DNA of 64,000 nucleotides from Onchocerca volvulus (lineage: Eukaryota; Nematoda; Chromadorea; Rhabditida; Onchocercidae): the NCBI GenBank assembly GCA_000499405.2, contig HG738141.1:528032-592031 (forward strand), in the 5' to 3' direction. Below, one piece after another: positions 1 to 13,775 of this stretch (the stretch's first letter is position 1; every line of letters begins with the position of its first letter). A model generated the notes under the pieces. That model was not told the origin of the DNA. It searched no databases and worked only from the letters and a program-made list of their open reading frames with translations. A program made the position numbers and the translations under genes.

Positions 1-3000
1 ATAATTTTAAATTTTTTTAAAAAAATATCACGAATTCGTTCAAATCATTGAAACAAATTCTCTTTCGTTTTCTAAATTTACATTCCAAAAAAAGCATTAA
101 GCTTAATTATTTATTAGCCCATCGAGCTATTTCGGTAGCAAATCGTTTAAAAAAATCTAATTTCATTTTCAAAAAAAAAAATAAAGGAAGAATATGATGG
201 AAAGCAAACAAAGATAATTTTCCGATTCAACTTGCTTTCTTGTTCTAAATTTGGATGACTTTTTCATTTAAAAAAAAAAAAAAATTCCATTTTTTGATTT
301 TTTAACATCTAAAAGTTTTCGAAATTTAAATCAATTCATATTAAAATGGTAATGTAATTTGACCAATGTATAAATGTACGATTAAAAATCACTTTTTCAG
401 GAATTATTTTAAATAATTCGGAAAAATATTCATATTACTTATAACTTTATGTGAAGCTTTTTAATAAATTAATAAATGAAACGAATTAGGTAATTTAATG
501 AGAATATTTCAATAGCTATTTGAACAAAAATAATTTTAGCTATGATATTTAAAATACAAAAGTAATAAAGAAATGTATTTCAAGAATTTCAGAATATAAT
601 ATACCTGCTTTCAAATTCGGAAATTAAATTTCGATAAAACCAATCAATTTATCACAAAAAGCATTTTTTTCAAGATTTCATTTGATATCCAACAATAAAA
701 TTGGAAAACAATCGGGAGATAGGAAAAATTTAATATACAGAAATTTAATATATTTGATCGAATTTCAATAATGCGGAATAAGAAATATTTAATTTTTTCC
801 AGTCATCAGTTTCATAAATTTTCTCATTTACTTCATAAAAATTTGTTATTTTTTATCAAAATTTTTATTAATATTTTGATTTTTATTAAAATTTATTTAA
901 CAATAAAATATACAGAATAAAATAAGTAAAAATGAAAACTATGTATGAAATTATAATTTGAAAAAATTACTTTAAGCATAATAGAAAATAACATCTTAAG
1001 TCATTTCAAACTTTTTAACTTATTTTTCAAGTTTATTTTCTGTTTTTTTTTAATTTTATGAAATCATAGATGACAAACTATGTCTAAACAAATGACATGC
1101 GATCATGCGGACATAATAGGCATCATAAAACCAATTAATTTAAATTGTTTGGTTAGCATTAAAAATCTTTTTTTAAGAAAATGCAATAAAAAAAAAAGGA
1201 AAAAATTGGAAAAACTTTTTTTTAAAAATTTTTTGTGTTATTTTTATAATTTTTTTTTCAGATTTTGTTTATTTTCTTTATTTGTCTATTAATCAATATA
1301 CATATATGTCGCAATGAATAAATATCAAATCAAATTAACTGTTATCTTTTTTATCAATTATCATTATCACAAAATATTTGTCACATAGGCTCGGATATGT
1401 ATGATCATATTTATCAGAGTATCAATTATTATTTCTTATAATAATCATTTGGCATTTGCAATTTTTGCATATTTATGATTAATATCTATCAATTTTGCAT
1501 TAAAAGAAAAAATAGTTTTTTATAAAAATTTTGGAATAATATAGTAATTTTATAATACGATCGAATGAATTATAGAAAATAAGATTACGAATTTTATATC
1601 GAATTGGAATTTACGATTAATTCTACTATTATTTAAGCTATGAAACCAAAATTTATATTAAAATATTGAAAATTTGTATTGAAAATCGAGACTTATATTG
1701 AGAAGTTTATGTTAAAATATAACATACTAATTAAAAATTTTCAAATTATGCATTAACCAAAATTATTGCGAGCATATTTGCATCAATGCAAATTTTATAG
1801 TCTCTTTTCTTTTTCCTTCTTCAAACCCATGAAAACATCCAGTAATTAATTATTTGATTATTTCATAAATTATAATATCGTAATTAAAACTAATATAAAA
1901 CTTGTTGAATTATCTAATAAATTAATTTTATTTGTTTTTTTAAGACGTATATCCAATTCGTTTAAAAAAAAGCTATTTGTTAATTAAAACTTAATTAAAA
2001 CTTAATTAACAAATAGCTTTTTTTTTATTGTATCATTTCGTCTTTCCATATATTTAACTATTGAGAAAGTGCTCTTCAAAAAATCTATTAAATTTTTTTT
2101 TTTTTTTTTTTTTTGTTGTTCATATTATGATAAAATAAATTTTGTTTAAGAATATCTAAAAATGAATTTTCAAAAAAAAAAAAAAAATTAACATAATTTT
2201 TTTAATAAAAGTGAGCGCGATTTTTAAATAAAAAAAGTGAGAAAACTTGGCTTATTAACTAAACTACATCTTTAATTACAGAATTAAAAATGTATCTCAA
2301 TTAATAAATCAAATTTTTCCTATTTTCAATTTCATGATTTTTCGAGATAAATAAAAAAAGAGAAAATGTTGCGAAAATAAACTTTTTCAATGCCATTTGT
2401 AACTTCCAATACACGGATGAAAATAAGCAAGATTCAACATTTAGTTTTGTTATAGTTTGAAAATGAGCAAAAATTTTAGTGAATTCTTTATTTTTACATA
2501 ATTAAATAAAAATCAAATTTCGTTTGAAATTTTTGCTTTCATAATTATTCCAATTATAAATCTAAAAGATATTATTTGTTGTGGAAAGTTTGATGTTGGG
2601 TTGAGCTGTGGATGGGACAAATTTGTATTAATTCCTTTATTCAGAAAAGCAATAATCGAAAAACAAATAATTGGCAGCAAAATAGAAAATCAGGTGTGTC
2701 ATGAAGAAAATTGTATGATGTTGATTGGGATTTTAGAGAAGAATGTATATTGGGAACTTGAAGAGGAGTAACGTAGCCTAAGGTCATCCAGTTGGAGTGA
2801 ATCCAATTCGAATGAATGAAAACGGAAGAGTGCTATAATTTTGGAATTTTATAGGGGTATTTGGCTGTTAAAATTGGTCGTGTTGGGATATAATACGATT
2901 AATAACATGATATTTGTGAGAAAGGAACAGTTTTTTACAAAATAAAAAAGATTGTGGTAGATTGTAATTGAATACAAGAAATAGGAACGGATATGTAAGC

Positions 3001-3540
3001 ATAACGTTAATCATTTGATTAGAATTATTTTAGCTAAAATTATGAAAACGTTTTAAATGAATGTTGTAGATTAGCATGGAAATTAACACACATTGAGAAA
3101 TAATTTTACAGATAATGAGAAATAATTTTACAAATAATGATTCATTAGAAAATTTTATAAATTTTTTAACCATTTGATTCATATAATTCTTTGTAAAAGT
3201 TAATTTTAGTTAAAAATTAATTCCAATTTTCCTGACATTGACGACAGAGAGAGAAAGGACGATTTGAATGAAAGATCAATGGTTTATAGCATAAAGTATT
3301 TGTTTAAGCAGAGAAATTTTTATCTTCGAATTCGTTCGAAGGAATTTGTGTTAATTCCATATAATAAATGGATTTTCTTTGATTTAGTTTCTTAATACGC
3401 GAAGAGCTAAGAATGACCTTTTAAACCTTTAGTTTAATCAATAATCAAGATGATTAATTGCTCTAGAAGTAAATATAGCAGCAGTGATTATTTTCCAATG
3501 TTTCAAATGTCATGCTATTTTAATTTTCCAATTATTCAAT
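1..3540. other. A/T-rich intergenic DNA, no gene seen
   Basis: No reading frame here has protein-like composition or paired splice signals. Open frames are short and rich in Lys, Asn, Ile and Phe, as A/T-rich noncoding DNA gives by chance. About 2570-3010 is visibly less A/T-rich than its surroundings, but both strands are interrupted by many stops and no family was recognised. The stretch holds one perfect hairpin, annotated separately. Confidence 0.6.
1964..2026. repeat. Perfect inverted repeat / hairpin
   Basis: An A-run followed by AGCTATTTGTTAATTAA (from 1964 to about 1987) is repeated as its exact reverse complement from 2002 to about 2025. Each arm is about 24 bases and the spacer is about 14 bases. 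The spacer itself contains further AACTTAATTAA units, so alternative foldings exist. The outer ends are the A and T runs. It could be the collapsed remnant of a small palindromic (foldback) element; no coding capacity. Confidence 0.8.
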
Positions 3541-5340
3541 GATTTTAGATGATTTGTGATAGAATTTCGTAAAGCGTCTAACTTATCAATAAGAGATACT
3601 GTTTCATTCAACATTCATTCCATATCAATAAGTTGTTCATTAGACATAATATTGCCTTTCAACTTCTCCAACGTTGAAACGAAGAATTGTTCTAAATTTT
3701 CAATTTTGCTTTTTTTTTTTTTTTTTTTTAATTTTTGCTTTTTCACTAATATCTTCTGGATTATCGGTATTTTTTAGATCTATATCGTATGCACGTAATT
3801 GATTAGCTAAAAGATAATTTTTCTTCTAGCTTTGCAAGCTCAAATTACATCACTTTCATTTATTCAATTTTATTTTGCTCATAATTTTTGCACCTCTACA
3901 ACCAATCTTGCATTTTCTCATGTTCTACATGAAGCTACTGTAATTGTTCTTCATCAAAATCTCTTCATCATATAATTCGGTACTAGTTTTTTTTGAATTT
4001 CATCCTCATAATCATCATTGCCTTATCCTAATTTTCTGTTTGTACAAAATTGTCCAATTGTTGGCTAATAAGTGAATAAATATGATTTTTAATTTTTCTG
4101 TTAATGTTTCAATTGCCGGTTGAAACACACCATCAACATGTTTACGAGTTCGTTTTGCTTCATCGTCTTTTTTTTTTTTTTTTTATTTTGAAGAAACTGC
4201 AAATTGAACTTGCAACGGAAGCAATTGATGGTTTAACATTTCTTCTTCAAATTGTTCATGGATAACCGGCTTGATCGAAAGTTTGACATTAAGAAATTCG
4301 AATTTTTGGGCAGATTCATTCGAAATATTCGTGCAATTTGCTATTCATCGAAGATATCAGATCTTCAGTATTTCTCTTGTGTCTGCTCAACAATCGAATC
4401 ATAAAAAACAAACATCAGCAATTCTAATCGATCTAATTGTTCGGAAAAATTTTTTTAATTCTGTCATAAATCATTAAATCACTAATCATTCGATTCTTGA
4501 ACCACATAAATCATTGAAAATCATTCAGTTCAATGGTTTTAAATTACCACGTAAAACATTTAAAGATCACCTAAATCATCCAATTCCTCAGCTGCTTTCT
4601 TAAGTTTATCACGATTATCAGTCAATTGTTCATCGGATCTAATTTGTTTAATTCCTAATCTCATCAAATGATTTCCGTTTTATTTCAATAGTTGATCTGT
4701 TGCATGGATCTTGTTTATCAACAAATTGTTAGCATAAATTGTCACAATTTAGCCATTGGCCAAATCTTGGACTATTATCACATCCCTTAACAGTTGCTTT
4801 TTAAACAATTTTGCTATTTCTTCATTTTCTGGCATTTTTTTTCTTTTTTTTTTTTTTTAAAGCATTCCTGAAATTGCAAACTTCACGTGGGATCACGAAT
4901 TTCATTCAATGTTGTAATGTAAATTTGTTAGAATTACTTCCGTATCATTTTTAGCACTTCTTCAAATTTTCTTTAATCAAAGCTTTTTCAATTCGTTACA
5001 CAAATGATCCGCAATCTTTAAGTACTTTTATGTACTTTATGTCTTTCTCATGTACTTTTTCTAAATCCACCCTTCACTAATTCGTTTCTTTATTTTTTCT
5101 CGATCAATCTTGAGATGATTTAAAACTTCAATTTTAAAATGATTTACTAGCTTCTTCAATTGTACGAAGATTTTTGTTTGTCAGTTAAAATTTCTTTTCA
5201 CATAAAGATTTCTTTCAGCAGTAATACCGATTTTATTTTTATATCATCTTTTTAAATTATCAAATTTATATTTTATCTCATTTTGCTCATTCTTAAGTTC
5301 AAGTACAGTATTTTCATCGGCATAGCTTGCAGTAATAATT
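3541..5340 (-). pseudogene. Decayed coiled-coil / spectrin-like protein frame
   Basis: On the minus strand this stretch reads as a long acidic, helix-rich protein broken by many stops and small shifts. Fragments include TASYADENTVLELKNEQNEI near 5330, VQLKKLVNHFKIEVLNHLK near 5160, MPENEEIAKLFKKQLLRDV near 4840, LTDNRDKLKKAAEELDDLGD near 4600, NLEQFFVSTLEKLKG near 3670 and MLNETVSLIDKLDALRNSI near 3590. Leucines recur in heptad-like spacing and Glu, Lys, Asp and Gln dominate, as in coiled-coil or spectrin-repeat rods. No introns are apparent across about 1.8 kb, which suggests a decayed large exon of a giant structural gene or a processed copy. Poly-A/T insertions seem responsible for several shifts. 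The parent gene was not recognised. Confidence 0.5.
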
Positions 5341-5741
5341 CATAATAGTGAAAGTGCAAACTTTTCTTTTAAAAGTTAAAAAAACAAATCAGAAATTGAT
5401 AAATGATAAGACAGATAATGCAAAGAGAATAATTGAGTAATTTGCATAAAATTTTAATTATTATTTAAATTAGGTTTTTCGATTTATCAATGTTTTTATT
5501 AATATATACGCTTTCAATTTATTAATATATAAAAATTTGTAATTTATGTAATCATCAAATAAAAAAAATTGAGAACAAATACTTTTAAACAAAAAAACAA
5601 AAAAAAAAAAAAAATACTAGATAATATATCATTTTTTGATCTTTTTTTTTTTGTTTTGGAATTCTTACCAATTCTTTTTTGTTTTTTGATTTTTTTTTTA
5701 ATTTATTCATTTCAAATTTTTTATTTTTTAATTTTTTCGAT

Positions 5742-8700
5742 ATGTCGAGCAATGGATCACATATTTGTTTAACAAATCAACAAATGCAATTATATGGAAA
5801 TGAAGTGGAAAAATATCTACAACGATATATCTATCCAGGTATCGTAATATTTGGAATTACAGGAAATGTATTAAATCTTACTGTATTGCTTAATCGTTCG
5901 ATGAGAAGCAGGTTATGCATTTTTTCATTTTTAAATGAATTTTTTAATTTAAATTTAAAAAATTTACAAAAAATTTCATTTATGAAGAAAAAATTTTGAG
6001 AAAATTTTTAATAATTTATAGAATTTGCAGTATTAAGGATGAAATATTAATTAATTTCGATATGGTATAAATTTTTAGCTAATTAAAATATATGAAATTT
6101 GCTAAGATTATTATTAAATTTGTATTATAATTGATGAGTAGTATGAAGGAAATAAAGTGGTAGCTGTTATGTAGCAAATAGTTCGAAGGTCAAAGGTTGA
6201 AAAAGAAAAAAATAAAAATAAAAATGTAGGAAAATAATTAAATTAAAAGATGGAAATTGCAGGAAATATTTGTTGCATCTTTTTCTCAAGATGTTAAATT
6301 TGAAAATTATTTTCCAAAATATAATTTAAAATTATATCAAATAATTTCTATTACTATTTTTAGATCAAATATTTTCTTGGCAACATTAGCAATAGCTGAT
6401 ATTATATTTTTATTACTTCTTTTACCCAATATTTTGGCTACTTATCCATTATTTACTTATAATTATACTTATCGTTACATTTATTTTCATATTAAAATTC
6501 ATTTATTATCTTTAACTAATTGGGTATCCAGTGCGGCTATTTGGTTTGTTTATTTCAATTTTTTTAATTTTACAAAATCCAAATAATTTTAATTTTTGTT
6601 TTTCTGGTTTTACAAAAATCCAAGTAATTTTAATTTTTTTTTTTTTGAAAATTAGCAATTTTTAATAAATTACCAAAAATTTTAAATTGAAACAAGTTTA
6701 AATTTAGGTTAGTAGTAGCTGTATGTGCGGATCGTTTGATTGGTATTAGAAGACCATTGTATACAAAAACTGATTGGAATAAATACCGTACACTGTTGTT
6801 GATTACTGTAATCGTAACAATTACCGGAATCGTTAATTTTTATCAACATTTTCAATACAAATGTTTTATGCGTGATTATTGTCATCGAACTCAAATTTAC
6901 TCCAGATGTATTATGATCAATAATGATGGGTTTGTTTGAAAAAAAGTTTTTTTTTTTTTTGGATAATTAAATTTTTGAAAATCAGGATTTTTTAATAAAT
7001 GCAAAATTTCGAAAAAACCAGAAAATATTTTCATGAATATTCACAAAATATTTGATACAATTCTTGCCAAAATTTCAATTTACACGCAAAAAAAATTTTC
7101 TACAAATATTTTAAAATTTCATTTCATTTACTTTTATTTATTGATTTAAAAAATTGAAATTAATATTACACGGATCGATTATTAATAAAAATAAAAATAA
7201 TCAAGGACTCGAATGATAAGACGAATTAAAAAAGATTAAAATTAAGACCAATTAGAATTAAAATTATTGTTCATATTTTTTATGAATTGTATTAAATATC
7301 AGGAAGTTTTATATCAAAAAAGATTTAAATGCCTTCAGTTTTTGCCTAATTTTAGCGTTTTACTACGAAATTTATATCTTAATCAGTTTCATTAATTTTA
7401 ATCTAATTGGAATTTCTCAATTCCAGTCGATGGTTTCGGAATCGAACAAATCCGTACTCTGAAACATATCGTAATCTTATTGATATCAGTGTTACAATAA
7501 ATGCTGTTACGACAATTATTTTGCCAATATTTTTATTATCATTTCTTAATTTTTTGTTACTTTTTATATTACGAAATCGTCGTAACTTATTACTCGTTTC
7601 GACGAATCAACGATCGTAAATATTTTTGATCTCGCTATTTTATATATTTCATCAACAATTTATTGTATCATTATTACAGTAATTATGGTATAAATTAGTT
7701 AGGTATGACGCAAAAGAATTACGAATTTTTTCTTTTTTCTTTTTTTTTTTTGCTTTTTTTCATATTATTTATTGTTTGAAATATGTGTAATTTATTTTTA
7801 CATTTGGTGATTGCTAAAAACTAAATTTATAAAATAACATCAGCATTCAAATGAATCGGCAACAAAAGTAATAATTTATATATTAGTGATATATTTAAAT
7901 TGAATTAATTTAAGTTATCGAATTTTCAAAAACGCTTAATTTTTGTCTTGGAACCTTTTTAAGCTATTTAAAATTATGAAGTTGCATGAAAAAAATGATA
8001 CAATTTTTTCGATTTTTCAGAAAGAAAAAAATTATTTAACCACTTTTAAATTAAAAAATATTTACGATTTACAAATTTTGCGACTTACACTTTCTTTTTT
8101 TTTCAGTTTATCAAAAAGGAAACGTAGCATGCGATATTTAAAGATGGAACATCGTGTCACATTAATGGTCGCATTGATTGTTACAACATTTATTATTTTA
8201 AATGGTCCATCAGCGGTCATACATTTGGTCAACTTAGCACACGAAAAGAAGCTAAATTATAATTTTACACTTCTTGGAAAGTTTGTTTTTCATTTATTTT
8301 GATTTTTTCGCAATTTTTTCTAAAATTTGAAAAAAAAGCAAAGCAAAAAAAAAAGAATCATTTTTGTCAATTATTTTCCACAAATATTTATTTTATAAAA
8401 TTTTGTAAACATTTTTCAGAAAATTTCAAAAACTTTATAAATATTGAAAAAATTTTTTTTAAATTATCTTTTCTAAAGAATAAATATTTCTAACTATCTT
8501 ATCAACATATATAAATATTAGATTATCAGATGATGTAAATATTTATGCTAAAATTACTAGATAAACATCAATAACAAACGTTAAAAAAAAAAGAAATAAT
8601 CGATGTAAAAAAATTTTTTTTTTTGCAAATTTAATAAAAAATCAAATGAAATTAATTACTGAAAAACTTGAAAATGTTTTGTTTTTAGTACATTGGTGAT

Positions 8701-9599
8701 AATTGATAAAGCATGTAATTTTATTTTATTTTGCCTAACAAGTCAACATTTTCGTGCACGTTTATTTGAATTAACTCAACGAAGAGTTAATCGATTTTCT
8801 GCAAGTCTCATGCAATTTAGTGATAAGGCACGACGAAATGGAAGTACGTAAGTTTCCGAATAAATAAATTTTAAATTTGAAAAAAATAAAATTTTCAATA
8901 AAATAAGAAATAAATATAATAATTTGATTAAAATACTATAATATTATATTGGATATTGTATCTATACTTAATTAAGATAAGTGTAATCAAAAATTTGTCA
9001 AATAAAAGTAATTAAATAAAGTATTAATAATAATTTGAGTAAAGCATCAAGTAAAGTAATAATTAACTAAAGCATTAATTAATTTAATGATTAAGTAAAG
9101 TACTGATAATAATTCGAATTCTTGCTAGAATGACAAAAAAAAGTAAAGTTGTAGATAAAATATAACTAAAATATCTACGTAAAATTTCTAAGCCCGTGGC
9201 AAAACTACTTCCAATTATTAAGTTAAATTATTTTAGTCTAAAAATTCTATTACAAATTTTGAGTATAAATTGAAAAAATATAAATCAATTAATAGACACA
9301 TGAATTCTAACAAAATACAATCAACAAAAAAAAAAAACAGAAATTTTTTCATAAAAATTTTTGCTAAAGTTAGAAAGATTTATAGGAAAATTATTATAAT
9401 TTTAGAGTAATATATTTGAAAAATTTAAATGAAGAAATAATCGATAATATTAGGTTTAAACGAAAAAATAATTGATAATATTTTATAGATATTATAAAAG
9501 TTTACAAGTTCTGAGACGAAAATTTGCTTAATGGAATACTTTTTTTTTTTTAGTTACTCAAATTTAATTACAATTTCAGATTTCAATAATGGTATTTAA
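5742..9599 (+). CDS. Seven-transmembrane neuropeptide receptor (FMRFamide-receptor-like GPCR)
   Basis: Exons: 5742-5911, 6364-6543, 6708-6929, 7427-7615, 8107-8280, 8689-8847 and a probable last exon 9554-9599; 379 residues, all phases consistent. It is a rhodopsin-class receptor of the plasma membrane. TM1 has GNVLNLTVLLN. TM2 has LATLAIADIIFLL, the class-A LAxAD motif. TM3 ends VVAVCADRLIGIRRPLY, so the DRY box reads DRL. The second extracellular loop has cysteines (CFMRDYC). TM6 has FIILNGPSAV in place of CWxP. TM7 has DKACNFILFCLTSQHFR in place of NPxxY, a form common in nematode peptide receptors. The N-terminus (MSSNGSHICLTNQQMQ) has one possible glycosylation site and no signal peptide, as usual for the class. 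Subfamily (frpr- or dmsr-type) and ligand cannot be decided. The last exon is the weakest part; an open frame at 9664-9864 is an alternative tail. Confidence 0.82.
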
Positions 9600-10547
9600 A
9601 ATGGTCAATTAAAATCGACCAATTAAACTGTTAATTAAACGATCAATTAAAATGTTTCGGGAAGTTATCATAACAACAACATTAGTTAATGAATTCAAAT
9701 TTATTTTTGATTATCAATCATCGAATCACAATCATATCATCGAATCTTCTCTTACTGATCGTAAAAATATGAAAAAAAAAAGTTTGGTTAAAGCAAGAAA
9801 ATTGATATTCGGCTTATTTAATTTCTATTCCAAAAAATGGAAATGTTTAAAAAATTTTTTCTAAAACAAATATTCCTTCTTGCCAAATAAAAATTAATTA
9901 TTGTTATTATTTTTAATTAATTTTCTTGTTGTACAATTATTCCTATCATATCATATCACATCTATCATATCAATAAAAAATTATGTTTATCCATATTAGC
10001 TTAAATAAATCTGATAACAAATAATAATAATAATGATAGTAACAGTGATTAATTTTTGATTCAAAAAAAAATTTTTAATTGAAATTTTATTAATTTCAAT
10101 TTCCAATCGCTCCATCTTTTCATTACTGCTATTCTTTGCAAGGAAATTAGCATATGGTGGATTTTGCATTTTTTTTTTCAACATATCAATGAAATTTTAT
10201 AATATTTTACTTATTTGAAATTCTTGTTGCAATTGGATCGAATAAATTGTTGCTTTGTGTTCATAAACATCATTTTTAATTGGTAAAAAGAATTTAAAAT
10301 TTCAAGCAAATTGAAATTTCATATCAAAATTATCATCATTCTGGATTAAATCATGAAATATTATCATGAAATGATCATATTTTAAATAAGTTCAAAATTA
10401 TCAAAAGCGATATGTAAACTATAGGTAAAATATGCATATGCCTGTGTAGTAAGCAAACGAAAAATGAAATTATTTTCTCATTTTGAATCAAATTTAAATT
10501 GATAAATTTAATCAATAAATTAAAAATATTTGGAGATCCGCCGCTAT
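9600..10547. other. Convergent intergenic spacer
   Basis: This lies between the 3' ends of the receptor (+) and the bestrophin gene (-). A plus-strand frame at 9652-9864 (including ITTTLVNEFKFIFDYQ) might be an alternative receptor C-terminus or chance. The rest is A/T-rich with TAA repeats near 10020 and nothing else recognised. Confidence 0.5.
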
Positions 10548-13500
10548 TCATTGGATTATATGATAATTCTTTTTTCGGATTGATAATGTATCATGGCCAA
10601 CAGATAATTTGATAATATTATCAGTTGAATCAACTGTTTCATTACAATAAACTTCATTTATTTTATTATTTGGCCAAAATTGATCTTTTTCCAATTCTGG
10701 CGCATCATCCGATGCATCATCAACGATACATAATGAAATCTATAAAATGGAAATTAAATAGAAATATTTTAAATAAGTGATTTAAATTTTAAAAACTTTT
10801 TTTTGAACTGATAAAGTGATAACGTTTTTTTTTTCGGAAAAATTGAAAATTTGCAAAACAAACTGTTAAATTTTTATCAAGTAGAAAATTGCTCTCGAAA
10901 TCATCATCATCTTCACCAAATGGATTTAAAAGACCTTCAGCTACTTTCATCCAACCAACAAATATTATAAATTCCATCATTGTTACACATGGTAATATCA
11001 AATCAATCTAAGTAATTAAAATATTAAGTAATTAAGTAATTAAAAATTAAATTATTTGATATAAATTAGAATATTAATAAAAACAATGGAACTAAAAACA
11101 TACATTACTTTTATTTGGTACATCACGTTCTGTTATTATAAATTGTCGTGAAATTAAACATATAGCAAAATAAACATAAACAGCTAAAAATACCAGCTGC
11201 AATGTTATATGTAATTAATTACTAAAATTAGAATTTGAAAAATAGGAAATGATTTGCAACTAATAACTAAAATTATATGCGCTGAAATGATCTGCACAAA
11301 TGAACAATCAATTTACTTAATTAAACTTAAATTGATGAAATTAAGTTTAAATAGATGAAAATTGAAAATAAATGATTAGATTGAGAATGCGAATATATAA
11401 AATATGCATTAAAATGTATGTATTGAGCTAAAATTAGAATTGAAAATAAGAAATGATTTGTAATTGAAACCAAAAATATATGCATTAAAATTAATTGCAT
11501 TAATGAACATTCAAATTATTTAATTAAATTTAAATTGATCAAAATCAAGTTCAGCTTCTAAATAATATATTAAAAGGGTGAAAATCGAAAATAAATGATT
11601 AAATTGATTCGGAATATTCATTAAAAACGGAATTTAAAATTTTTAAATAAATTTATTACTCTTTACCTGTGGATATGCCAATGGTATTGGAACCCAATCA
11701 TAATTGCACAATATTTGAAGATTTAATCGAAAATTTTTTACTTCCTTTAAAAGAATTAATTTCAAATATTTTAATTCCTTAAGTGTAAAAAAATAATTTC
11801 CAAAAAAAAAAATACTTAATTCGATCATGCATTTATTAAATACCTTTTCAACAATTAATTTTAATTAAACTAATTACTAAGCAAAACAAACGTCGCAAAG
11901 TTTATTGGCGAATGCGTCGCTTACAATTTTACCATCTTTGCGACCACGAAAAATAAGCGCATAAATCCAATTAAATGGCACCCAATATTTGTCAAAATTT
12001 AATTGAATTGATTCCAACATTTCACGTTCATTATCTAACAGAAACCCTAAAAAAAAAAAAAAAAAAAAAAGTTAAAAATTGAAAAATTCTCATTTTTTGA
12101 ATAAATTTTTGCAAAAGTAGGAGAAAAAAGCTTATTTTTACAAATTATTTGATCGGATAAAATAATTATAATAATGACGGAATTTAAGCGTAACCTGCTT
12201 TAATGATACTATCATACGTTGGAAAACGTTTCCGAACACGTAAACTTATATCACGATAGATTAGCAATTGTGCTAAACATAAATAACGTGCCATAGTTCG
12301 ACGTAATAGACGTGATTCGTCATCTTTACCATATACCAATGCCCCGATATACATCGATACGCTAAAATTAATCAGCATTAACACGTTTTTTTTTTTAAAG
12401 AAAAGATTATAATATTTGATTAATCATCAAAAATTGAAATAAAAGTTTTAAATTGAAAAAAAACTTTTCCTACAAATTATTAATAAAACTTAAAAATTTT
12501 TAAATTATCGAAAAAAAATGAATATTTTTAAAGTATAGATTTAGTTATCAAAATTTCATGAAAAGCAAACTAGGAATGCATTTCAAAAATGTTTATAAAC
12601 ATAGAATTATTTATTTACTTTTTGTAGAATTTAAAAGTTTTAAAAGTAAAATAAAATTAAACAAAAGAATTTAGTTAAAATTAAAATTGTGAAATATTTC
12701 TTCAAATATATACCAAATCAAATTTTATACTGAAAACAAATTGATTTATTTTAAATTCTATTTTTTGAAAAATTTTTTATTTAGAATATATACGCGCATT
12801 TAGATTATATAATTTCATCTAATTTGTGTAATTTTGTATAATTTTAATTTCCATAATTTAATTATTAATATAAATTCCAATTATTAAAAAAAAAAAAATG
12901 AAGAAAATAATTACTAAATTAAAATAACCTTTCAATGTAACCCATATTATCAAATAATACCGACCAACGTTTGACAACAGTTTGAACGAAGAAACCAAGC
13001 ATAAATGTTAATGGAATATAATTGAGATGAGTTTTGAAATAATTTGCAAGCTTTTCAAATATTCTAAATTTCATTAATCGATTATTGATTTTTTAGTCGA
13101 TCATTGATTTCTTTTTTCTTAGGACATATTTCATTCAATCAGAATATATCCCTTTTGAATAATTAAAACTTATCGTACATTTTTCATTAATTAAAATTTA
13201 TTTTTTTATCTTCATATTATCGATTTTCGAATATATTTGAACAATATAAAATAAATTATCCATTTCATTTTTCGTACAATTTTTAAATAATTATTTAAAT
13301 AATTTCTAATAATTTCAGATTTTCTTTTTTTCTTTCTTTGTAATAATTTCAAATTTCATCTCAAATTTTACATGCATAAATAAATTTTTATTCAATAATA
13401 ATAATGTTTGTTAAACTTTTGGGTAAAAATTTATTTTGCATTAAATTTAAATAAAAACAAAAAAATTTTATATATATATATCATAGAAATATATTTCAAC

Positions 13501-13775
13501 AAATTACCAAAAAAAAAAAAAATTATTCAAAAAAAAATTTAACTTCAGAAAATTTTAATTAAATTAAAATTTTTAATTAAATTAACTAACATTTTTTGAT
13601 TATAAGTTAAAAAATACGGTGATCGATAGATGAATGTTACAATCAGAAAAATTATTGTCCAAATACAAAGTTCTTTAAGACATAACTTCCAAATGCTACC
13701 TTTCCAACGAAACATTATACGAAAAAAATTAAGCGATGAACCCGACGCAACATCTTTACTGTACGAAATTGTCAT
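10548..13775 (-). CDS. Bestrophin-family chloride channel
   Basis: Exons from 5' to 3': 13775-13618, 13063-12929, 12361-12195, 12046-11925, 11777-11667, 11196-11104, 11007-10864, 10739-10548; 373 residues. Bestrophins are pentameric Ca2+-activated anion channels. The N-terminus [14 protein letters not shown]... with FRWKGSIWK is the family hallmark. Next come the pore-region exon ([19 protein letters not shown]) and [16 protein letters not shown]. Further on are [16 protein letters not shown] and [14 protein letters not shown]. The acidic Ca2+-clasp segment [19 protein letters not shown] follows. The C-terminal tail is short, ending IIQ, so the protein is slightly shorter than the roughly 400-residue nematode paralogues. 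A TTTAG acceptor 14 bases upstream of the ATG suggests spliced-leader trans-splicing. The acceptor at 11778 is AAG and the least certain joint. C. elegans has a large best-gene family; which member this matches was not determined. Confidence 0.93.
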
